Below, piece after piece: positions 6,986-12,389 of a stretch of DNA of 12,389 bases. Origin of the DNA: Alphaproteobacteria bacterium. Its GTDB lineage: Bacteria > Pseudomonadota > Alphaproteobacteria > Caulobacterales > Parvularculaceae. How positions within the stretch are numbered: position 1 is the first letter of the stretch; every line of letters begins with the position of its first letter. The stretch spans positions 1-12,389 of the forward strand of contig JAUIEG010000025.1 in assembly GCA_030428745.1 (NCBI GenBank), written 5' to 3'. A model generated the notes under the pieces. It saw nothing but the letters and a program-made list of their open reading frames with translations, ran no database searches and was not told the DNA's origin. The translations under genes were made by a program, and so were the position numbers.

Positions 6986-7345
6986 CTACGGTCTGCCGGG
7001 GCCGTATGAACGAAACTCGCCGTTCTCCCACCAGGTGTCGCCATATTGTGGATCGACGTAATAATACCGGCCGGCGCGATTGTCGTAATATCGGTCATTA
7101 TTCTTAGCGCGGTTCCAGCATTCATTGGAACGCTCGCAACCAACAATCGCGCCGCCGACGGCGCCGATGGCAGCGCCATAAGCGGCGCCGCGTCCAGGCC
7201 TGCCCGCGATCACTTCACCGGCGATGGCGCCGGCTGCTGCGCCTGCTGCGGCGCCGTAGGCGGCATTTCTTTCTGCGGTGCCGGTTTGGGTGCAGGCGGA
7301 AACGAGCATTAGCCCGCTGATGGCTGAGGTCAGAAAAAGTTTCAT
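6986..7345 (-). CDS. glycine-zipper lipoprotein, copy 1
   Basis: This encodes a 119-residue lipoprotein. A short signal peptide ends in the lipobox LVSAC, with the lipidated Cys at position 18. Residues 31-69 form a glycine zipper (GAAAGAAAGAIAGEVIAG, then GAAYGAAIGAVGGAIVG) of the 17 kDa surface antigen / Gly-zipper 2TM type, likely to insert into or associate with the outer membrane. A motif GC-x5-CW-x-RA (C70, C76) follows, then a Tyr/Asp-rich tail GRYYYVDPQYGDTWWENG. The ATG at 7345 is chosen because GGGAG lies 7 bases upstream and the lipobox then has the right distance; the open frame continues upstream to 7567 without coding character. It is paralogous to the neighbouring lipoprotein at 7507-7875, and a hairpin between the two suggests separate transcription. 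Its exact role is unknown; envelope integrity is the usual guess for this fold. Confidence 0.85.
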   Translation of the reverse strand: MKLFLTSAISGLMLVSACTQTGTAERNAAYGAAAGAAAGAIAGEVIAGRPGRGAAYGAAIGAVGGAIVGCERSNECWNRAKNNDRYYDNRAGRYYYVDPQYGDTWWENGEFRSYGPGRP

Positions 7346-7456
7346 GGGGTGCTCCCTATTCGCCGCTCCGTTCACAGAGCGCATATGAGAGGCAACACAA
7401 GCGGCTTTAACTTCGTTCCAGAGATTGCCGGAATGCAATCTTGCGCACAGCAAACA

Positions 7457-7478
7457 GCCCGCCTCAGACAAGACGGGC
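7457..7478 (-). terminator. intrinsic terminator between the two lipoprotein genes
   Basis: On the minus strand GCCCGTCT pairs with AGGCGGGC around a 6-base loop, with one G-U pair, and is followed by TGTTTGC. It lies 29 bases past the stop of the upstream lipoprotein gene (7507-7875) and would end that transcript before copy 1 begins. The U-tract is imperfect. Confidence 0.5.
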
Positions 7479-7506
7479 CGTTCGCTTACGCAACTAAACG
7501 ATGTGA

Positions 7507-7875
7507 TCAGTAGCCGCGGCGGCGCGGGGGATTGCGGCCATACTCGCGGAAGGAGCCGTCTTCCCAATAGGTGTCGCCATATTCAGGGTCCTCATAATAG
7601 TAACGGCCCGAATAGCGGTCGTAGCGGCGATATCCGTTGTCGCGGGCGCGGCCCCAGCAGGTGCCGGCGCGCGAGCAGCCTTCATAGGCGCCCAGCGCCG
7701 CGCCAACAAGCGCGCCATAGGCGGCGCCTTTGCCGGGGCTGCCAGCGAATACTTCGCCAGCGATTGCGCCGCCAGCGGCGCCCAGTACAGCGCCGGTAAA
7801 AGCGCCTTCGCCGGTGGATTGGCAGCCCGTCACAGCGAGCATCAGCGCGCCGGAAGCCACAATCATGTTCTTCAT
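7507..7875 (-). CDS. glycine-zipper lipoprotein, copy 2
   Basis: This encodes a 122-residue lipoprotein with the lipobox AVTGC (Cys at 18). A glycine zipper follows at about 28-66 (GAVLGAAGGAIAGEVFAG, then GAAYGALVGAALGAYEG). The conserved GC-x5-CW-x-RA motif is at C67 and C73, and the tail reads GRYYYEDPEYGDTYWEDG then FREYG. AAGGAG about 7 bases before the ATG at 7875 supports this start over the longer frame reaching 8247. The tail is nearly the same as in the neighbouring copy 1, while the signal peptide differs more, pointing to an old tandem duplication under selection. The end is more basic (NPPRRRGY) than in the other copy. The gene is divergent from the oxidoreductase at 8120, and the 244-base spacer must hold promoters for both; it contains an AT-rich TTAATTAA core. 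Confidence 0.85.
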   Translation of the reverse strand: MKNMIVASGALMLAVTGCQSTGEGAFTGAVLGAAGGAIAGEVFAGSPGKGAAYGALVGAALGAYEGCSRAGTCWGRARDNGYRRYDRYSGRYYYEDPEYGDTYWEDGSFREYGRNPPRRRGY

Positions 7876-8119
7876 AATAGTCTCCTTCGCATGGGGGTAT
7901 GCGTGAAATCCGCTTTTGTTACTCAACCACATGCGGCCCCTGCCGCCTTGTCGAAATTTAATTAACCGTTGGGTCAAGGCGAGAATGAGGCGGAGAGGGG
8001 GCGGATTTGGGCCAAAAGAGGCGTTGTGCATCACGCTCTTGCGAGGTCGCCGGAATGCCATAGGGTGCGGGGAAAGAGCCCGTGGACCCAAGAAGCGGGT
8101 GGCATCAAGGGAGACGACT

Positions 8120-9157
8120 ATGAGCGTGCGGAAAGCAAAAGCGGTTTTTCTGAAACAATATCCAGCGGGTATGCCTGCCGATGGCGATTTTGTAGAAAAA
8201 GAAACCGAAGTTCCGGCGCCCGGGCCGGGTGAAATGCTCTGCCGCACCGTCTGGATGTCCGTTGATCCCTATATGCGCGGGCGCATGCGGCCGGACGTGA
8301 AAAGTTATATTCCGCCATTTTCTCTCGACCGTCCGCTCGAGGGCGGCGCCGTTTCTGAAATTGTCGAATCGAATATCGAGGGCTTTGCGCCGGGTGATTA
8401 TGTCGTCGATTTCCTGGGGGGCTGGAAAGAGTTTTACGTTTCAAAGGGCGAGCGCACTCAGAAGGTTGATCCGGGCATGGCGCCGCTTTCCGCCTATCTG
8501 GGTGTTCTTGGCATGCCCGGAATGACGGCCTGGTCAGGCGTGACGCAAATCCTGGAGCCAAAGGAAGGCGAGACCCTGTTTGTATCCGGCGCCGCCGGCG
8601 CTGTCGGATCGGTTGTCTGCCAGCTCGGAAAGGCCAAGGGTTGTCGCGTGATCGCTTCTGCTGGCTCAAAAGCCAAATGCGACTGGCTAGAAAAGGAAGC
8701 TGGCGTTGACGTGGCGCTGAACTACAAGGATTACAAGAATGCCGCAGAACTGACGAAGGCGTTGGCTGAAGCTGCGCCCAAGGGCGTAAACTGCTATTTC
8801 GAAAATGTCGGCGGTATGCATTTAGAAGCTGCGCTTAACTGCATAGCGCTGGGCGGGCGCATGGCGTGGTGCGGCATGATCGCCAGCTACAACAATCAGG
8901 AGCCCGAACCCGGTCCGCCAAACCTCATCAATGTCGTCGGGCGCGGCGTGATGATTCGCGGCTTCATCGTGTCGGAATATATGGACAAGACGATGGAGTT
9001 CGCCATGGAAGTCGCGCCGCTTCTCGCCCAAGGCAAAATCAAGTTTCAGGAGTCTGTCTATGAAGGCTTGGGCAAAGCGCCCGAAGCGTTCATCGGCCTC
9101 TTCAAAGGTGAGAATTTCGGCAAGGCTGTGGTGCGCGTGGGTCCCGATCGGGTTTAA
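8120..9157 (+). CDS. NADP-dependent oxidoreductase, CurA / LTB4DH-like MDR family
   Basis: This encodes a 345-residue zinc-independent medium-chain reductase. The N-terminal part has TVWMSVDPYMRGRM (43-56) and LEGGAVSEIVES, both typical of the leukotriene-B4 12-hydroxydehydrogenase/prostaglandin reductase group that includes bacterial CurA. LGMPGMTAWSGV (130-141) precedes the nucleotide fold, with SGAAGAVGS (156-164) for NADPH. CYFENVGGMHLEAAL, about residues 226-240, is also characteristic. Such enzymes reduce the C=C bond of alpha,beta-unsaturated aldehydes and ketones in the cytoplasm, often in detoxification. The frame is open from 7916, but the ATG at 8120 is preceded by AAGGGAG at 6 bases and begins exactly where the family does. 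It stands alone: divergent from the lipoproteins upstream and convergent with the small gene 13 bases downstream. The physiological substrate is not known. Confidence 0.93.
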   Translation: MSVRKAKAVFLKQYPAGMPADGDFVEKETEVPAPGPGEMLCRTVWMSVDPYMRGRMRPDVKSYIPPFSLDRPLEGGAVSEIVESNIEGFAPGDYVVDFLGGWKEFYVSKGERTQKVDPGMAPLSAYLGVLGMPGMTAWSGVTQILEPKEGETLFVSGAAGAVGSVVCQLGKAKGCRVIASAGSKAKCDWLEKEAGVDVALNYKDYKNAAELTKALAEAAPKGVNCYFENVGGMHLEAALNCIALGGRMAWCGMIASYNNQEPEPGPPNLINVVGRGVMIRGFIVSEYMDKTMEFAMEVAPLLAQGKIKFQESVYEGLGKAPEAFIGLFKGENFGKAVVRVGPDRV

Positions 9158-9170
9158 AGCGGCAGGGGGG

Positions 9171-9539
9171 TTAACCGACCTGGCGCCGGATCAATCGCTC
9201 CAGATCGTCGATAACGGAGAGAATGAGCTGGTCCGAAGGGTTTTCCGCAGGGGTCGCGCCAAGGACGTCCATCCGCCAGAGTTCGAGTTTGTTGCGTACG
9301 CCGCTGAGGCTTTCCGCTCTTAGGGCGCAGGCCTCACTCACTAACTGCTCATTTCGTCCGAGAAGCGCGGATTCTTCGTGATCAAGATGCGCCTGACGCA
9401 TAGCATCGCTTGGCGTTTCGCGGCCGATTTCCCGTAGGCGAGAAAGGGCGCTGACATAATTCTCGACAAGCGATTCAAAACGCTTATCGTCAGGGTGGGT
9501 TTTGAACTCCGCTATCTGCGCCTTTGATGGGGTTTTCAT
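9171..9539 (-). CDS. small helical protein of unknown function
   Basis: This encodes a 122-residue, mostly helical, charged protein with no signal peptide or membrane segment. The middle is rich in Glu, Arg and Leu (VSALSRLREIGRE, then LDHEESALLGRNEQLVSEA) and could form a helical bundle. The C-terminus NPSDQLILSVIDDLERLI resembles endings I have seen on small alphaproteobacterial proteins, but I cannot name a family. There is one Cys (C71). The ATG at 9539 follows a strong GGAGGGG site at close spacing; the frame open to 9584 would add 15 residues with no ribosome site. It is convergent with the oxidoreductase, leaving 13 bases between the stops and no clear hairpin. A 7-bp hairpin lies about 25 bases upstream of the start. 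Confidence 0.75.
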   Translation of the reverse strand: MKTPSKAQIAEFKTHPDDKRFESLVENYVSALSRLREIGRETPSDAMRQAHLDHEESALLGRNEQLVSEACALRAESLSGVRNKLELWRMDVLGATPAENPSDQLILSVIDDLERLIRRQVG

Positions 9540-9917
9540 TATCCCCTCCTCAAATTGAGTGATAGCGCCGAACCGGCGCTGCAATTAATCCGGTTGTAGT
9601 TGTTGTCCGCCTTCGACGATATGCTGACCAAGGCCCATGACATTGGGGACTGATGGGCCTTCAGGCGGCGTGCAGGATAGAAAAAACGGGCGCCTTCAAA
9701 TCTCGCACCATTATCGCCTACAGGGCTTACGAGTTTGGAGGGTCTTCGCCACGTCGCGTCATGCTCTGGAATGGCGTCCAGCCGTCTGAAAGAAACAAGG
9801 CTGGCGCTATACGCCACAAGGTCCATTCTGACCCTCTTATGCACACTATACCCCCAACAGAACAGGCTGGGTGATTCGGCAGAACCGCGCAAGCGACATT
9901 TTACTATTTCCCCCTCG
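9540..9917. other. 378-base stretch without a convincing gene
   Basis: This gap separates two minus-strand genes. The only candidate is a minus-strand frame from an ATG at 9826, with AAGAGGG 5 bases upstream, which would encode 95 residues and end at a TAA overlapping the ATG of the gene at 9539 (TAATG). TATAGT lies just upstream of it, near 9848. However, the frame uses many codons rare in the neighbouring genes (AGA, AGG, ATA, GTA, CTA) and shows no recognisable motif, so I do not call it a gene. It may instead be leader or decayed sequence. The hairpin at 9564-9580 is the only clear structure. Confidence 0.6.
9564..9580. repeat. inverted repeat / hairpin upstream of the small helical gene
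   Basis: AGCGCCG-AAC-CGGCGCT forms a perfect 7-bp GC-rich stem with a 3-base loop. On the minus strand it ends 24 bases before the start codon at 9539 and is not followed by a T-run. It could be a leader structure or the remains of a terminator for something upstream; neither can be decided from sequence alone. Confidence 0.45.
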
Positions 9918-11084
9918 TCAAAACCCGGCACTTTGAAGGACGCCATCACGGCTGCCGCTCAATAGCGGACTGTTTGCGCCTTTCGCGCCTTTGCGCTCGA
10001 AATAGATGCGCTGGGCCAGGGCGCGCATGGGCGGTGTGAAAAGCATAGTGTTGAGAAGAAAATTGGGCGGCGCGACGGACCACAAGCGCCGCATCCAGGT
10101 TTTCAGAGCGAAGCGCGGATAGTCGCGCGCCATGATCGCGCCCGGGTCAGCGCCGCCGTCAAGGAGATAGTCAGCGATGGCTGACGCCGCGCGCCTTCCA
10201 TACTGAAAGGCGAGGCGAATGCCGCCGGCGGTGAGCGGGGACACAAGGCCCGCAGCGTCGCCTGTCAGGAGCACGCGATGCGTCGACAAAGGCGAAACGA
10301 GGCCGCCGCAGGGGATCGGCCCGGATCGCTTGCGCAACACTTCACAATTCCAGAAAGCGAAGCGGTGGTCGATATTTTTTATAAACGCTTCGTAGTTTGG
10401 CTTTCGCGCCGCGCCAAAAGGTCCCTCTGACACTGCAAGTCCGACTTGCGTCATGCCGGCGCCGGGAACAACCCAGCCAAGATAGCCGGGCGCGAGTGTG
10501 GAATCGATGAAACAGTGCAGGAAATCAGGATCGACGCTTGGTGTTTCCTCATACTCGGTTTCCATGCCGATCAGAAATTCCCGGTTTCGCCCAAGCCCAA
10601 ATGTTTCCGCCACGCGTGACCGGGCGCCGTCTGAACCGAGAAGGTAACGCGCCGAAATATCAAGACCATGAAGATGCACGCGTTCGGTGAGTATCGTTGC
10701 ATCCGTAAAGCGTGCGCCAAACATCAGAGTGGCGCCAGCGCGAGCGGCCTCTCGTGCGAGCCATCGCATCAGGCCAGCAGTGTCCGTCGCCAGAAAGAAA
10801 TAGCCGGGCGCGGTCAGATCGACATGCGCGCCGTTTGGGGCATACATGCGAACACCCGGAATTTTTCGCGTCAGCGTCGCCGGCACGTCGCATTCGTCGA
10901 TGGCCTCTTTAACGAGAATGCCGGTGGAGCGAACGCGCGCGCCGGGCTCCGGTTTGGCGTCGATGACCGCGACGGAAAGACCGCGATGCGCCGCGGTTCG
11001 GGCGGCCACCAGACCTGCGAAGCTTGCGCCCACAATAACGAGGTCAAAATCGGGCTGTGAGGATTGTCTGGATGATTGAGGCAT
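9918..11084 (-). CDS. FAD-dependent oxidoreductase, geranylgeranyl reductase family
   Basis: This encodes a 388-residue flavoprotein of the PHBH-like group. The FAD-binding fold begins at DLVIVGASFAG (GASFAG at 19-24), with a Ser in place of the middle Gly of the usual GxGxxG. The second strand ends in VIDAKPEPG. LLGSDGARSRV (148-158) holds the DG motif, and VLLTGDAAGLVSPLTAGGI (271-289) is the GD motif with the sequence typical of geranylgeranyl reductases. The family reduces isoprenoid double bonds in lipids, quinones or chlorophyll side chains, but related proteins hydroxylate or oxidise other substrates. The ATG at 11084 has GGGAG 7 bases upstream; the frame open to 11132 lacks a site. 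It is a single-gene unit, divergent from the lipoprotein at 11223, and no isoprenoid or photosynthesis genes lie nearby. The substrate cannot be assigned. Confidence 0.85.
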   Translation of the reverse strand: MPQSSRQSSQPDFDLVIVGASFAGLVAARTAAHRGLSVAVIDAKPEPGARVRSTGILVKEAIDECDVPATLTRKIPGVRMYAPNGAHVDLTAPGYFFLATDTAGLMRWLAREAARAGATLMFGARFTDATILTERVHLHGLDISARYLLGSDGARSRVAETFGLGRNREFLIGMETEYEETPSVDPDFLHCFIDSTLAPGYLGWVVPGAGMTQVGLAVSEGPFGAARKPNYEAFIKNIDHRFAFWNCEVLRKRSGPIPCGGLVSPLSTHRVLLTGDAAGLVSPLTAGGIRLAFQYGRRAASAIADYLLDGGADPGAIMARDYPRFALKTWMRRLWSVAPPNFLLNTMLFTPPMRALAQRIYFERKGAKGANSPLLSGSRDGVLQSAGF

Positions 11085-11222
11085 GAAGATCTCCCGCGGT
11101 TGCGAAGGGCGTAGCGGCCGATTGCGGCGCACGGCGGGCGGGATCTGGGTGTTTTTTAGGGAGACGTCTTTTGCGCGAGGCGCGGCGGGATGCTAACCTG
11201 ATGGGAGTTACGGGAGGCTTCT

Positions 11223-11732
11223 ATGAACAAGTTTATCATTCTCGCCGCCGCCTTTTTGCTGGCCGCCATCTCACTTTCCGGCTGCGCTGCGGTGGGGCCT
11301 GCGAGTTATGGTCCGGCGGACACGAAAGGTTTTGGGTATGAAGAAACCCGGATCGAAGCCAACCGTTATCGGATCACTTATCGTGGCTCCGGCGACATGC
11401 CGCCTGAACTCGTAGAAGATTATGCGTTGAAACGTGCAGGCGAACTGGCGCTGCAAAATGGCTATGACTGGTTCCGCGTCATCGCCCGCAACACGACGGG
11501 CGAACAGCGCGGGGGCGTTGGCATTGGCGCAGGTGTTGGAGGCGGTTCTTATGGACGCAGCACTGGCGTTGGTGTTGGCGTCAGCGGCGACCTTGGCACG
11601 ATTGGCGGTCGGGATTATTTCACGACGCGTCTTGAAGTGTTGATGGGTGAGGGGGATCCGCCGGAAGACGGCGATTATTACTATGACGCCAGCGATGTCG
11701 TTACGCGTATCTCGTCGTCGAACGCCGAATAA
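11223..11732 (+). CDS. CC0125/CC1285-like lipoprotein
   Basis: This encodes a 169-residue lipoprotein with signal peptide and lipobox SLSGC (lipidated Cys 21). The central part, with GPADTKGFGYEETRIEANRY then LKRAGELALQNGYDWF, is characteristic of the CC0125/CC1285-type lipoproteins named after Caulobacter genes; their function is unknown. A Gly-rich low-complexity stretch occupies about residues 96-126 (GVGIGAGVGGGSYG and GVGVGVSGDLG), followed by YFTTRLEVLMGEG, probably a beta strand. The end is acidic and Tyr-rich. GGGAGG lies 6 bases before the ATG. A partial promoter match (TTTTGC, then GCTAAC 17 bases on) precedes it in the divergent spacer at about 11170-11198. The cupin gene follows after 2 bases, so the two are probably co-translated. 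Confidence 0.85.
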   Translation: MNKFIILAAAFLLAAISLSGCAAVGPASYGPADTKGFGYEETRIEANRYRITYRGSGDMPPELVEDYALKRAGELALQNGYDWFRVIARNTTGEQRGGVGIGAGVGGGSYGRSTGVGVGVSGDLGTIGGRDYFTTRLEVLMGEGDPPEDGDYYYDASDVVTRISSSNAE

Positions 11733-11734
11733 AC

Positions 11735-12271
11735 GTGGATTGGCAATCGCTCCGCCGGGTCATTACTGACAACGATAAAGAAGGCCGTTCACGTATTTTG
11801 ATCGATGGCGAAGCGGCGAAGCTGATTGCCCTGGAAGAGGCGGGGCTGGCGGAAATCTGGTCAGCGGACGTTGATCCAGACAAGCTGCTTGATGCAACGG
11901 ACCGGCTCGCGGACGCTGATCTGCGGTTAGAGCCTGATCCCGGCTCGGTCAAAGTGCGCTGGTTCACGATTGCACCCGAAGATAAAGCAAAAACCGCCGA
12001 GGAACTTGAAGCCGCAGCTGCTTTCGGATTCGGCGCGGTTGGCGCCGCCCATTGCCGCGTGGACACGGCGCGTCACCCATCGATGCACAAAACCCAATCG
12101 CTGGATGTCATCGTGCTGGTGAAAGGCGCGGTGGATTTGCTGCTCGATGGTAGTGAGGCGGTGGGATTAAAGCCTGGCGACGTAGTGATTCAGCGCGCCA
12201 CAAATCACGGCTGGGTCAATCGCGGAGAAGAAACGGCGCTTCTTGTTGCTGTGCTGATTCATGCGAGCTGA
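11735..12271 (+). CDS. cupin-domain protein
   Basis: This is a 178-residue protein with an N-terminal region of unknown function (about 1-100) and a C-terminal single cupin barrel (about 105-176). The first cupin motif reads H114, H118-K-T-x-S-L-D124 then G131, with Asp where many cupins have Glu. The second reads LKPGDVVIQRATNHGWVN, with H158 and N162. LRRVITDNDKEGRSRILIDG at the start is typical of a group of cupins annotated only by domain. The start is GTG, 2 bases after the lipoprotein stop, with no good ribosome site of its own, so translation probably re-initiates from the preceding gene. No other plausible start exists before the cupin. A metal-dependent enzyme or a ligand-binding protein are both possible; the substrate is unknown. 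Confidence 0.85.
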   Translation: MDWQSLRRVITDNDKEGRSRILIDGEAAKLIALEEAGLAEIWSADVDPDKLLDATDRLADADLRLEPDPGSVKVRWFTIAPEDKAKTAEELEAAAAFGFGAVGAAHCRVDTARHPSMHKTQSLDVIVLVKGAVDLLLDGSEAVGLKPGDVVIQRATNHGWVNRGEETALLVAVLIHAS

Positions 12272-12282
12272 GTTGTTTCTTT

Positions 12283-12337
12283 ATAACATCCACGCGCGAT
12301 AACATTACTCCTTGTGCGGATTAGTCTTGTCTTGTGC
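12283..12337 (+). repeat. paired short direct repeats before the last gene start
   Basis: ATAACAT occurs at 12283-12289 and 12299-12305, and CTTGTGC at 12311-12317 and 12331-12337. The second pair is spaced exactly 20 bases, about two helical turns. Both pairs lie in the spacer before the possible start at 12382 and could be regulator sites, though such short repeats also arise by chance. Confidence 0.3.
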
Positions 12338-12381
12338 ATGGCTGAACTCCTATTTTCTGCGCCTAGGAAAGAGGAGTGCGT

Positions 12382-12389
12382 ATGTCTCA
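12382..12389 (+). CDS. possible gene start, 3' partial
   Basis: An ATG at 12382 is preceded by GAGGAG ending 5 bases upstream, a good ribosome-binding site, after a 110-base spacer. Only Met-Ser and part of a third codon are visible, so nothing can be said about the product. Confidence 0.45.

Noticed and set aside
7916..8119. Upstream extension of the oxidoreductase frame (68 codons)
   Set aside because: The extension is Arg-rich without family similarity, while the ATG at 8120 has a strong ribosome site and starts where the family starts.
7876..8247. Upstream extension of lipoprotein copy 2
   Set aside because: It would bury the lipobox deep in the protein and overlap the oxidoreductase start; the ATG at 7875 has AAGGAG at good spacing.
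9143..9152. CCCGATCGGG palindrome at the end of the oxidoreductase gene
   Set aside because: It can form only a 3-bp stem with a 4-base loop, too weak for a terminator, although TTT follows.
1..12389. Insertion sequences, CRISPR arrays, tRNA genes or attachment sites
   Set aside because: I found no transposase or integrase motifs, no regularly spaced repeats, no cloverleaf-like sequence and no abrupt base-composition change.

Overview
The window is about 57% GC and densely packed. It holds many ATGA start/stop overlaps, two tandem 17 kDa-type glycine-zipper lipoproteins, a lipoprotein resembling the CC0125/CC1285 group known from Caulobacter, and a TonB-dependent receptor with a plug sequence typical of Hyphomonad/Sphingomonad receptors. 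Together these suggest a marine or aquatic alphaproteobacterium near Caulobacterales, Hyphomonadales or Parvularculales. This placement is inferred from gene content, not from a phylogenetic marker. I see no tRNA, rRNA, CRISPR array, insertion sequence or prophage gene.

Layout. Bases 1-96 are the 3' end of a VOC/PhnB-like gene, directly abutting the convergent thioredoxin reductase gene trxB (97-1053, minus). A divergent spacer with a clear 6-2-6 palindrome leads into a plus-strand cluster from 1265 to 6956: a short-form homogentisate 1,2-dioxygenase, a small Cys-rich protein, a fumarylacetoacetate hydrolase, a TonB-dependent receptor, an HSL-family esterase and a small membrane protein. The first three genes overlap by a few bases, as do the last two. 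A hairpin at 6940-6967 appears to terminate both this cluster and the convergent lipoprotein gene that follows. Next come two tandem paralogous lipoproteins (minus), a CurA/LTB4DH-like NADP-dependent oxidoreductase (plus), and a small helical protein (minus). A 378-base gap without a convincing gene is followed by a geranylgeranyl-reductase-like flavoprotein (minus), then a CC0125-type lipoprotein closely followed by a cupin protein (plus). The start of another gene may lie at the right edge.

How the genes may work together. Homogentisate dioxygenase opens the aromatic ring to maleylacetoacetate, and fumarylacetoacetate hydrolase performs the last step to fumarate and acetoacetate. The isomerase between them (maiA) and 4-hydroxyphenylpyruvate dioxygenase (hpd) are absent here, while a conserved-looking small Cys protein occupies the slot between the two enzymes. 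The receptor and esterase downstream suggest, as inference only, that the cluster links uptake of an outer-membrane substrate (an aromatic ester, or an iron chelate for the Fe(II) dioxygenase) to homogentisate breakdown. This cluster is the best candidate for something undescribed in the window. The glycine-zipper lipoprotein pair with its shared Cys/Tyr-rich tail is second.
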